Shown here in pieces: positions 8,480-17,279 of a stretch of 42,496 nt of DNA. The position numbers were made by a program, and so were the translations under genes. Below the pieces are notes generated by a model. That model was given only the letters and a program-made list of their open reading frames with translations. It had not been told where the DNA came from and ran no database searches. The stretch lies in assembly GCA_019237215.1 (NCBI GenBank), contig JAFAHL010000627.1:1-42496 (forward strand), given 5' to 3'. The stretch's first letter is position 1, and each line of letters starts with the position of its first letter. This stretch comes from Hyphomicrobiales bacterium. Its GTDB lineage: Bacteria > Pseudomonadota > Alphaproteobacteria > Rhizobiales > Xanthobacteraceae.

Positions 8480-9892
8480 TCACACCATCCGTCCGGAGAG
8501 CAGCGGTCGCACGTCGGTTAGCTTTCCGGTTACCGCCGCTGCCGCGACCATGGCCGGAGACATCAAATGGGTGCGCGCGAGCGGTCCCTGCCGCCCGCGG
8601 AAATTGCGGTTGGTGGTGGAAGCGCAGCGTTCGCCTGGCGCCACCACGTCGCCGTTGATGCCGACGCACATGGAGCAGCCGGATTCCCCCCACTCGAGGC
8701 CCGCGTCACGGAAGATACGGTCGAGCCCTTCCTCTTCGGCCTGGCGCTTCACAGCGGACGAGCCGGCCGACACCAGCCCGGGCACCTTACTCACTCGGCC
8801 TGCCAGGACCGCGGCTGCTGCCCGCAGATCTTCGATGCGCGCGTTGGTGCAGGAGCCGATGAAAATGCGGTCGATCGCGATATTGGTGAGCTTCGTGCCC
8901 GGCATAAGCCCCATGTATTCGAGCGCCTCGCGCAGATATTTCGCCCGCGCCGCGTCCGGCTCGCGTGCAGGGTCCGGGACGCTGCCATCGATCGGCAGCG
9001 CGTCCTGAGGGCTCGTGCCCCAGGTGACAATCGGCGCGATGTCGGCGGCATTGAGCTCAACCTCGCGGTCGAATTTTGCGCCGTCGTCGGTCGTGAGCGC
9101 CGACCACGCCTCGACGGCTGCATCGAACGCTTTCCCTTTCGGTGAATAGGGCCGGCCTTTCACATATTCAAAGGTCGTTTCGTCGGGCGCAACCATGCCG
9201 CTGCGCGCGCCCGCCTCGATCGACATGTTGCATAGCGTGAGCCGTCCTTCCATCGACAGTGCGCGAATGGTGGGACCGGAGAACTCGACGGCATGGCCGG
9301 TTGCGCCGTCGGTGCCTATGCTCGCAATGACGGCAAGCACGATGTCCTTCGCAGCGATGCCCGGAGCAGGCTGTCCGTTGACGGTAATGCGCATGCGCTT
9401 GGGCTTGCGCTGCCACAGCGTGTGCGTCATCAGCACATGGGCGACCTCGGAGGCGCCGATGCCGAAGGCGTAGGCCCCGAGTGCGCCATGGGTTGAGGTG
9501 TGGCTGTCACCGCAGACGATCAGCAGGCCCGGCAGGGTAAGACCCTGTTCGGGACCGACCACGTGCACGATTCCTTGGCGGGGGTCCACAAGTCCAAACA
9601 GAATAATGTCGTGGTCGGCGGTGTTTTCCTCGAGCGTGCGCACCATGCGCGCGATCTCGGGATCATCGATGACCCGCCGAGAGCCGCGCGTCGGGACATA
9701 ATGATCGGCGACAGCGAAGGTGAGACCTGGCTCGGCAACCCGCGCGCCGCGCGCTTTGATCTGGCTGAAGGCGTTGAACGATCCTTCATGCACGTAATGG
9801 CGGTCGACCCACAGCAGCGCCTCGCCGTCATCGCGCCGCACAATCTCGTGGGCCGCCCACAGCTTGTCGAACAGGGTCAGAGGCTCGTTCAT
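8480..9892 (-). CDS. leuC: LeuC-like large subunit of aconitase-family (de)hydratase
   Basis: 470 aa: MNEPLTLFDKLWAAHEI, GDSHTSTHGALGAYAFGIGASEV, IGSCTNARIEDL, GCSMCVGINGD, GERCASTTNRNFRGRQG. Confidence 0.9.
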   Translation of the reverse strand: MNEPLTLFDKLWAAHEIVRRDDGEALLWVDRHYVHEGSFNAFSQIKARGARVAEPGLTFAVADHYVPTRGSRRVIDDPEIARMVRTLEENTADHDIILFGLVDPRQGIVHVVGPEQGLTLPGLLIVCGDSHTSTHGALGAYAFGIGASEVAHVLMTHTLWQRKPKRMRITVNGQPAPGIAAKDIVLAVIASIGTDGATGHAVEFSGPTIRALSMEGRLTLCNMSIEAGARSGMVAPDETTFEYVKGRPYSPKGKAFDAAVEAWSALTTDDGAKFDREVELNAADIAPIVTWGTSPQDALPIDGSVPDPAREPDAARAKYLREALEYMGLMPGTKLTNIAIDRIFIGSCTNARIEDLRAAAAVLAGRVSKVPGLVSAGSSAVKRQAEEEGLDRIFRDAGLEWGESGCSMCVGINGDVVAPGERCASTTNRNFRGRQGPLARTHLMSPAMVAAAAVTGKLTDVRPLLSGRMV

Positions 9893-9995
9893 GCGGACCG
9901 AGAGGGATTACGCACCGGGGCGCGCTGAGCTCAATATAGAACGCGTCGCTGGGCAATGTTAGTCTATCGGGCGGATGTCAGATGGGAGGTTTCCA

Positions 9996-11237
9996 ATGTC
10001 GCATTGGTCGGCACAGGTCACGCGTCGCAATCTGCTGCTGCAGGCGACTGCGCTGGGCGCCGCCGCGGCGGCGACCGGTCTTATCAATGCGCCGGCGCTC
10101 GTCCGCGCACAGGGTTCTCCGGTGAAGCTCGGCGTGCTGCATCCGGTTTCCGGCGCGTTGTCCTATTCGGGCCAACAGGGCCGGCTCGGTGCAACCATCG
10201 CGATCGAGGAGATCAACGCGGCGGGCGGCATCAAGGCGCTGGGCGGCGCCAAGATCGAGCCTGTCCTCGGCGACGCGCAGTCGACGCCGGAGGGCGGCAA
10301 TGCCGAGGTCGAGAAGATGAACTCAGCGGACGTCGCGGCCATCGTCGGCGGCTATGCCAGCTCGATCTGCCTCACCGCCAGTCAGACCGCCGCCCGCTAT
10401 GACCTGCCCTACGTGGTCGACGTTGGGGTCGCCGACAACATCGTCACGCGCGGTCTCAAGAACACATTCCGGTTCGGGCCGGGCTTCGGAGTGATCGCGA
10501 AGACCGCCCTCGACAACCTCGTCACCATCAACGACCAGGCGGGCAAGCCGGCGAAGACGGTGATGATCGTGCACGAGGATTCGCTGTTCGGATCGGGGCT
10601 CGCCAAGCTGCTCAATGCGCAACTGCCCGAGCGCGGCTTCCAGGTGCTCGAAACCATTCCGCATCCCACGCCGACCCGCGATTTCAACAACGTAGTGTTG
10701 AAAATCAAGGCGCAAAATCCGGATCTCGTGATTCCAGCGAACTACTACAACGAATACGTGCTGCTCGCACGCACCATGCAGCAACAGCGCGTGCGGCAGA
10801 AGGGCATCTATTCGGTCCTCGGTGGTGCTGCGTCCTCCTACAAGTTCGTGAAGGAGTTCCCCGAAGCAGCGCAATACATCATGGACTGCAATCACTGGTT
10901 CGATCCGCGCAATCCGAAAGCGCTGGCGCTCAAGAAGAAGGTCGAAGACAGGGGGCAGTTCTACACTTATGAGGTGTTCATGAATTACTCGTGCGTCCTG
11001 CTCGTCGCCGACGCGCTGGAACGCGCCGGGAGCGCGGAGCGCGCCAAGACCATTGCGGCGTTGGAAAGCTCCGCGTTCTCCGGCCACGTGATGCCCTACG
11101 GGCCGACCAAGTTCGTCAACGGTCAAAACCAGGGCGCCGCACCGGTCAACACCCAGGTGCTGGAGAACGACATCCAGGTGATCTTCCCGCGGACGTTCGC
11201 CACGGCGAAGCCGGCATTCCCCATGCCACGCGCCTGA
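9996..11237 (+). CDS. Branched-chain amino acid-type ABC transporter substrate-binding protein (LivK-like, system 1)
   Basis: MSHWSAQVTRRNLLLQATALGAAAAATGLINAPALVRAQGSPVKLGVLHPVSGALSYSGQQGRLGATIAIEEINAAGG. Good SD (GGAGG) before the ATG at 9996. Twin-Arg-like signal. Confidence 0.92.
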   Translation: MSHWSAQVTRRNLLLQATALGAAAAATGLINAPALVRAQGSPVKLGVLHPVSGALSYSGQQGRLGATIAIEEINAAGGIKALGGAKIEPVLGDAQSTPEGGNAEVEKMNSADVAAIVGGYASSICLTASQTAARYDLPYVVDVGVADNIVTRGLKNTFRFGPGFGVIAKTALDNLVTINDQAGKPAKTVMIVHEDSLFGSGLAKLLNAQLPERGFQVLETIPHPTPTRDFNNVVLKIKAQNPDLVIPANYYNEYVLLARTMQQQRVRQKGIYSVLGGAASSYKFVKEFPEAAQYIMDCNHWFDPRNPKALALKKKVEDRGQFYTYEVFMNYSCVLLVADALERAGSAERAKTIAALESSAFSGHVMPYGPTKFVNGQNQGAAPVNTQVLENDIQVIFPRTFATAKPAFPMPRA

Positions 11238-11284
11238 GCGGCCACAAGAGGCGGCGGGCGCCGCCGTCGCCATTGGGTCGCCGC

Positions 11285-12157
11285 ATGCTGTCGCCGGTCA
11301 TCCTCGTTCCCGCCATCCTCAACGGACTCTTGACCGGCGCGGTTTATGGGCTCATCGCGCTCGGGCTGACGCTGATCTACGGCGTCCTGCACATCATCAA
11401 TTTTGCCCACGGCGCGCTGCTCACCGCCGCTATGTTCGCGGCCTTCTTCGCGCACCGGCTCCTCGGGCTCGACCCCTATCTTGCGGTCATCGGGCTGACG
11501 CCGCTGTTTTTCGCGCTGGGTTATTGCTTGCAGCGCTTCGTCATTGGTCCTGCCGCGCACGGCGAGGACCGCAATATTCTGCTGGTGACGCTCGGGCTCG
11601 CGGTGGTGATCGAGAACGTGCTGCTTTATGCCTTTGGCGCCGATACTCGCACGCTCAACCTCGACTATGCCTTCGACGTCGTCGACCTCGGCATCGCTTT
11701 CCTTGCCGTTCCGCGCGTCATCGGCTTCGGCGTCGTGCTCGTCGTCGCGCTCGTCCTCTGGCTCATCCTGAGCTTGACCGACACGGGGAAGGCAATCCGT
11801 GCGGTTGCGAAGGAGAAGCTCGGCGCCGAGCTCTCCGGCATCGACGTGGGGCACATTTATGCCGTCACTTTCGGTCTTGGCACCGCGTGCCTTGCCATCG
11901 CCGCCTGCCTGCTGATCCCGACCTATTACGTCAATCCGCACATCGGAAACGCCTTTGTGCTCATCGCCTTCACCATCGTCGTGCTTGGCGGCATGGGCTC
12001 GGTGACGGGCGCGCTCGTCGGCGGCCTGTTCATCGGCGTGGTGGAGAGTCTCTGCGGCCTCTATCTCGGGGAATCGCTCGGGCAGATCGGCATTTTCGTC
12101 ATGTTCATCCTGGTGCTGCTGTTCCGCCCCAGCGGTCTGTTGGGAGAACGGGCATGA
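11285..12157 (+). CDS. livH: ABC permease LivH-like (system 1)
   Basis: MLSPVILVPAILNGLLTGAVYGLIALGLTLIYGVLHIINFAHGALLTAAMF; LivH signature and polytopic membrane protein. Confidence 0.9.
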   Translation: MLSPVILVPAILNGLLTGAVYGLIALGLTLIYGVLHIINFAHGALLTAAMFAAFFAHRLLGLDPYLAVIGLTPLFFALGYCLQRFVIGPAAHGEDRNILLVTLGLAVVIENVLLYAFGADTRTLNLDYAFDVVDLGIAFLAVPRVIGFGVVLVVALVLWLILSLTDTGKAIRAVAKEKLGAELSGIDVGHIYAVTFGLGTACLAIAACLLIPTYYVNPHIGNAFVLIAFTIVVLGGMGSVTGALVGGLFIGVVESLCGLYLGESLGQIGIFVMFILVLLFRPSGLLGERA

Positions 12158-13143
12158 GGGGGCCCTCGATCGCGCACATTGTGCTGGTCATCGCCGTGCT
12201 CGCGACCGTGCCGTTGCTCACCACCTCCAACGTCGTGCTCAATTTTCTCATTGTCGCATTGCTGATCGCGCTGGTGGGGCAGGGCTGGAACGTGCTCGGT
12301 GGCTATGGCGGGCAGTATTCCTTCGGTCATGCGGCCTTCTTCGGGACCGGCGCGTATGTCACCGCCATCCTGCAAATGCGCTACGGCATCAACGCCTGGC
12401 CCGCGTTCGCGCTCGGGATCGCCGGCGGCGCGCTGGTCGGCGCCGCAATCGGTGCGCTCACCTTCCGTTCCGGATTGAAGGGCTCGTATTTCGCCCTCGT
12501 CACGCTGGCGTTTGCCGAGGTGCTGCGCATTCTCGCCAGCGTCGCACCCGTCACCGGCGCCGGCGTCGGCATCTTGATTACGCTCGACCTGCGGCCGCAA
12601 GCGTTCCAGTTCCAGAGCCGCGCGCCGTTCTATTGGATCGTGCTTGCGCTCCTTGCCGCTTCGCTCGTCATCGTGCGCCTGATCGAGCAGAGCCGGTTCG
12701 GTGCCTGGCTTGTCGCCGTGCGTGAAAACGAGGACGCTGCCAAAGCGGTCGGCGTCGACACAGTGCGGGTCAAGCTCGTCGCTATGACAATTTCCGCCGC
12801 CATCACGGCCGCTGGCGGAGGTTTCTACGTGCAGTATTTTCTCTTCATCGACTCCGGTATCGCATACGGGCCCTGGATTTCCATCGAGGCCTTGCTCGCG
12901 CCCATCGTCGGCGGCATCGGCACCGTGTTCGGGCCGCTGCTCGGCGCGGTGGTTGTCAAGACGCTCGGCGAATTGACCAAGCTCATCACCGGCGATGCGC
13001 CCGGCCTTGACCTCGTCATTTATGGCGGCGTGCTCGTGCTGATCGTGGCCTTTGCCCCGCGCGGGATTGTGGGCCTGCTAGCCGATTTGCGCGCGCGTTT
13101 TGCGCGTTTGCGGTCGTCGGTGCTGGAGCGTGCCCATGGCTGA
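12154..13143 (+). CDS. livM: ABC permease LivM-like (system 1)
   Basis: VGQGWNVLGGYGGQYSFGHAAFFGTGAYVTAIL; ATGA overlap with livH. Confidence 0.9.
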   Translation: MRGPSIAHIVLVIAVLATVPLLTTSNVVLNFLIVALLIALVGQGWNVLGGYGGQYSFGHAAFFGTGAYVTAILQMRYGINAWPAFALGIAGGALVGAAIGALTFRSGLKGSYFALVTLAFAEVLRILASVAPVTGAGVGILITLDLRPQAFQFQSRAPFYWIVLALLAASLVIVRLIEQSRFGAWLVAVRENEDAAKAVGVDTVRVKLVAMTISAAITAAGGGFYVQYFLFIDSGIAYGPWISIEALLAPIVGGIGTVFGPLLGAVVVKTLGELTKLITGDAPGLDLVIYGGVLVLIVAFAPRGIVGLLADLRARFARLRSSVLERAHG

Positions 13144-13894
13144 ACCTGTGCTTCGCGTTGAGCGCGCATTCAAACGCTTCGGCGGCCTGCTCGCGGTCGA
13201 CAATGCTTCGCTCGCCGTTGAAGCCGGCCGGATCACCGCGCTGATCGGGCCCAACGGTGCCGGCAAGACCACGCTCTTCTCCATTATCAGCGGGTTCTTG
13301 CCGCCGAGCGAAGGCCGCATCTTTCATCGCGGCGCCGACATTACGGGCATGCCGCCCCATCTTGTGGCGCGGCGAGGCATCGTGCGCACATTCCAGATCG
13401 TGCAGCCGTTCGCTGGCCTCACCGTGCACGAGAACATCGCCATCGGCGCGCATCTGTCGCGGCGCTCGCGCGCCAAGGCGCTCGAGGCTGCCGCGGAAGT
13501 TGCAAGCACAGTGGGCCTCGGCGATCTCCTCGGCCGTCCAGCCGCGAGCCTCACGGTCGCGGGCCGCAAGCGGCTGGAAGTCGCACGCGCGCTCGCCGCC
13601 GAACCCGAACTCCTTCTGCTCGACGAGGTGCTTGCCGGCCTCAACCCCGCCGAGATCGCCGCGATGGTGCCGATCATCCGCGGCATCGCCGACTCCGGCG
13701 TCACGATACTGATGACCGAGCACGTGATGCAGGCGGTGATGAGCCTCGCCGGACACGTTTTCGTGCTGGCGGAGGGCCGCATCATCGCCGAGGGCGCGCC
13801 GCGGGTCGTGGTGGGCGATCCGCGCGTGGTCGAGGCTTATCTCGGCCATGGCGCAGCGGCGCGTCTTTCGGCCGCCGGAGGCGTGCATGTCTGA
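13136..13894 (+). CDS. livG: ABC ATPase LivG-like (system 1)
   Basis: MAEPVLRVERAFKRFGGLLAVDNASLAVEAGRITALIGPNGAGKTTLF. The start overlaps the livM end. Confidence 0.9.
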   Translation: MAEPVLRVERAFKRFGGLLAVDNASLAVEAGRITALIGPNGAGKTTLFSIISGFLPPSEGRIFHRGADITGMPPHLVARRGIVRTFQIVQPFAGLTVHENIAIGAHLSRRSRAKALEAAAEVASTVGLGDLLGRPAASLTVAGRKRLEVARALAAEPELLLLDEVLAGLNPAEIAAMVPIIRGIADSGVTILMTEHVMQAVMSLAGHVFVLAEGRIIAEGAPRVVVGDPRVVEAYLGHGAAARLSAAGGVHV

Positions 13895-14600
13895 CGCGCT
13901 GCTCGCGGTCCGCGGGCTTATCGCCGGCTACGGCGCGACCGAAGTGCTGCGCGGCATCGATCTCGAGGTCGCTGCCGGCGAGATCGTCGCCGTGCTCGGC
14001 TCGAACGGCGCAGGAAAGTCAACGCTCAACCGCACAATCTCCGGCGTGCTGCGCGCAACGCACGGCTCCATCCGCTTCGCAGATAGCGCCATCGAGCGCG
14101 AGAGGCCAGCGACCATCGTCGGGCGCGGGCTCATTCACGTGCCCGAGGGGCGCTGCGTCTTTCCCAACCTGACGATCATGGAAAATCTCGATCTTGGCAG
14201 CTACCGGCGTGGCCGTATCCGACGGCAGAGCAATCGCGAGCGGGTATTTGCGATCTTTCCGCGGCTCGCCGAGCGGCGGTCACAGCGCGCCGGCACACTC
14301 TCGGGTGGCGAGCAGCAGATGCTGGCGATCGGCCGCGGATTGATGGCCGAACCAAAATTGCTCATCCTGGACGAGCCGTCGCTCGGCCTCTCCCCGCGGC
14401 TTGTCGAAGAACTGTTCGCGCTGATCCGGCGCATCAACGGGGAAGGCATCGCGCTGCTTCTGGTCGAACAGAACGTGGTGCAGTGCCTTGAGGTGGCGCG
14501 CCGCGCCTATATCCTCGAAAAGGGCGTGTTCGTGCTACACGGAAGCTCGGCTGATATCCGCGAAGACCCGAACCTGAAACGCGCCTATCTCGGACTATGA
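13887..14600 (+). CDS. livF: ABC ATPase LivF-like (system 1)
   Basis: MSDALLAVRGLIAGYGATEVLRGIDLEVAAGEIVAVLGSNGAGKST...LSGGEQQMLAIGRGLM...LLILDEPSLGLSP. Confidence 0.9.
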   Translation: MSDALLAVRGLIAGYGATEVLRGIDLEVAAGEIVAVLGSNGAGKSTLNRTISGVLRATHGSIRFADSAIERERPATIVGRGLIHVPEGRCVFPNLTIMENLDLGSYRRGRIRRQSNRERVFAIFPRLAERRSQRAGTLSGGEQQMLAIGRGLMAEPKLLILDEPSLGLSPRLVEELFALIRRINGEGIALLLVEQNVVQCLEVARRAYILEKGVFVLHGSSADIREDPNLKRAYLGL

Positions 14601-14603
14601 ACG

Positions 14604-15524
14604 ATGGCTGACGTGGCGAAGCTGCGGTCGCGCCTCATGCGGAAACCCATCGTGGTCGCTCCCGGCGTCTACGATGCGTTCACCGCGCTGGTCGCCGAAC
14701 AGAGCGGCTTTACGACGCTATACGTCTCCGGCGCAGCGATCTCGTATACGCGGCTCGGTCGGCCGGACATCGGTCTCGTGAGCATGAGCGAGGTTGTCGA
14801 GATCGTCAGCGTGATGCGCGATCGCGTCGACGTCGATCTGATCGTCGACGCCGACACCGGCTATGGCAATGCTCTCAACGTCGGCCGCACCATGCGCCTG
14901 TTCGAGCGCGCGGGGGCGAGCGCGATTCAACTCGAGGACCAGGAATTTCCGAAGCGCTGCGGCCACCTCGACGGCAAGGTCCTCATCCCGGCGGCCGAGA
15001 TGGCCGGCAAGATCAAGGCGGCGCTCGATGCGCGGCGCTCGCGCGAGACGCTCGTAATCGCGCGCACCGACGCGACCGCGGTCGAAGGTTTTGAAAGCGC
15101 CATCGAGCGCGCTGCGCTCTACCGCGACGCGGGCGCCGACGTGCTTTTCGTCGAGGCACCCAAGACGCGCGCGGAGCTCAAGCGCATCCCGCCAGCGCTC
15201 GGGGACGTGCCGCTCATGGCCAATATGGTCGAGGGCGGCAAAACCCCCGTGCTGTCGGCTGCCGAACTCGAGTCGATGGGTTTCGCGCTGGTGATCTTTC
15301 CCGGCGGCATCGTGCGTGCATTGGGGCACATGGCGAGGGAATATTACGCCTCGCTTGCTGCCGGCGGAACCTCCGAGCCGTTCCGTTCCCGCATGCTCGA
15401 CTTCACCGGCCTCAATGAATTGATCGGAACGCCGGAGATGCTCGCGCTCGGAAAACGATACAACTCTCTCGCACGGCCCTCAGGCAGGAGAGGCGCCCGC
15501 CCGCGGCATCGAAAAGTCCGATGA
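14604..15524 (+). CDS. Isocitrate lyase/PEP mutase superfamily carboxy-carbon lyase (methylisocitrate/dimethylmalate lyase- or oxaloacetate decarboxylase-like)
   Basis: 306 aa: DADTGYGNALNVGRTMRLFERAGASAIQLEDQEFPKRCGHLDGK (superfamily metal site and K[KR]CGH motif), VIARTDA. 3 nt after livF. Confidence 0.85.
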   Translation: MADVAKLRSRLMRKPIVVAPGVYDAFTALVAEQSGFTTLYVSGAAISYTRLGRPDIGLVSMSEVVEIVSVMRDRVDVDLIVDADTGYGNALNVGRTMRLFERAGASAIQLEDQEFPKRCGHLDGKVLIPAAEMAGKIKAALDARRSRETLVIARTDATAVEGFESAIERAALYRDAGADVLFVEAPKTRAELKRIPPALGDVPLMANMVEGGKTPVLSAAELESMGFALVIFPGGIVRALGHMAREYYASLAAGGTSEPFRSRMLDFTGLNELIGTPEMLALGKRYNSLARPSGRRGARPRHRKVR

Positions 15525-15613
15525 TGCGCTCGGTTCTCAACGGCCAAATCGGCTAGCCGAGAAGCAGCCAGTTCATCACCGCGAGGCGGCAACGTCGGCA
15601 AGGAAACCCTGGA

Positions 15614-17080
15614 ATGGAAAAGCTCTTCGACCTTGTAATCAAGAACGCGCGCGTAGTGCGCCCCAACAAGACGTCGGTGGATTGTCTCGACATCGCGGTC
15701 AAGGATGGAAAGGTCGCGCGTCTTGCGCCCGATATTCAGGCAGAGCAAGCGAAGCAGGTGTTCGACGCCAAGAATTTTCTGGCGTTCCCGGGCTGCGTTG
15801 ATGCTCACATGCATATCGGTATCTATGCGCCGCTCGCTCAAGACGCTGTTTCAGAAAGCAAGGCGGCAGCGATTGGCGGCGTAACCTCAAGCCTCAATTA
15901 TATACGAACGGGGCACTATTATCTGAACCGGGGCGGCCCCTACCGTGACTTCATGCCCGAAGTATTGAAGCAATCCGAGGGACGATTCTGGGTCGATTAC
16001 GGATATCACATCGCGCCGATTGAGGCCGCACACATCGATGAAATGGAGCACCTTGCCCTCGACTACGGCATCCCCTCGTTCAAGATATTCATGTTCTATG
16101 GAGGATACGGTCTGCACGGGCGCTCAGCCACTCAGAATGAATTTCTGATGATTGGCCCCGAGGACCGCTATGACATCGCTCATTTCGAATTCATCATGCG
16201 CTCTGCACAGCGTTTGATGACGAAATATCCTAAACTTGCCCCGCATATCAGCGTCAGTCTTCATTGCGAACTTGCTGAAATCCTCAATGCCTATACGAAA
16301 ATCGTCGAGCGCGAGGGTAAGTTAACCGGGTTGCACGCATACAGTGCCGCCCGCCCTCCGCACTCTGAAGGGCTTGCCGTTTGGATCGCTGCCTACCTCG
16401 CCAATGAAACCAACTGCCTGAACATCAATCTCCTGCATCTGAGCTCGCGTAAGGCCGTGGATGCGGCGTGGATCATGCAAAAGATATTTCCACACATTGC
16501 ATTCCGCCGGGAAGTGACAGTGGGCCACCTTCTGCTGGATGCCGATTGCGAATCCACCATTCAAGCAAAAGTCAACCCGCCAATTCGTCCTCGGGACGAC
16601 GTGGAAGCGTTATGGGAGGCCGTGCTCGAGCGTAAGATCGACTGGATCGTCAGCGATCATGCCTGCTGTTCGGCCGAACAGAAGTGGTCGAAGAGCGATC
16701 CGAAGAACATCTGGCTCGCGAAAGCCGGATTTGGCGGTACCGAGTACCTGCTCTCGGGCGTGCTGAGCGAAGGCAGTAAGCGTGGCATGTCCTACAACCA
16801 CATGGCTGAGCTTCTAAGTTGGAAGCCAGCGCAGCGATTTGGGTTGCTCGGCAAGGGCGATATCGCTCCGGGTTATGATGCCGACATCGCGCTCGTCGAC
16901 CCGCATGAAAGCTTCTTGGTGCACGCCGCCGAGTCCGAATCCAAACAGGGCTATTCCCCCTTCGAGGGGCTGGAGCTCACGGGTCGGGTCAAGACCACTT
17001 TCCTGCGAGGTGTTCCGGTCTGTCATGACGGGAAAATTGTTGGCTCAGCGCGGGGCCACTACTTGCGGAGGCCGCAGTGA
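15614..17080 (+). CDS. Dihydropyrimidinase/hydantoinase-like amidohydrolase
   Basis: 488 aa: LVIKNARVVRPNKTSVDCLDIAVKDGKVARL, FPGCVDAHMHIG, IPSFKIFMFYGGYG, LHLSSRKAVDAA, WIVSDHACC. Confidence 0.85.
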   Translation: MEKLFDLVIKNARVVRPNKTSVDCLDIAVKDGKVARLAPDIQAEQAKQVFDAKNFLAFPGCVDAHMHIGIYAPLAQDAVSESKAAAIGGVTSSLNYIRTGHYYLNRGGPYRDFMPEVLKQSEGRFWVDYGYHIAPIEAAHIDEMEHLALDYGIPSFKIFMFYGGYGLHGRSATQNEFLMIGPEDRYDIAHFEFIMRSAQRLMTKYPKLAPHISVSLHCELAEILNAYTKIVEREGKLTGLHAYSAARPPHSEGLAVWIAAYLANETNCLNINLLHLSSRKAVDAAWIMQKIFPHIAFRREVTVGHLLLDADCESTIQAKVNPPIRPRDDVEALWEAVLERKIDWIVSDHACCSAEQKWSKSDPKNIWLAKAGFGGTEYLLSGVLSEGSKRGMSYNHMAELLSWKPAQRFGLLGKGDIAPGYDADIALVDPHESFLVHAAESESKQGYSPFEGLELTGRVKTTFLRGVPVCHDGKIVGSARGHYLRRPQ

Positions 17081-17279
17081 ATAGGCTTCACATTGAAATG
17101 TAGGCGGCCTTCGGTCCTCTGATGGCGGACCTGTTGCCGGCGCATGCTTCCGGCCGAACGTTGGTGGTCGGCTTCACGCGGCTGGACAACAAGCGCGGCC
17201 CACTGCGCGAGACGAGATGAGATTGGCAGGCATCCCGGTTTCAGGTTTAAAATGAAACGATAGCCGTTAGGAGAGCTCC

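Noticed and set aside
10323-11273. 316-aa minus-strand ORF opposite livK system 1
   Set aside because: Antisense shadow (His/Arg/Asp-rich) of a confident LivK-like gene.
17090-17220. Possible short ORF MADLLPAHASGRTLVVGFTRLDNKRGPLRETR between the hydantoinase and livK-2
   Set aside because: 33 codons, no RBS or family match; may be leftover sequence but there is no evidence of function.
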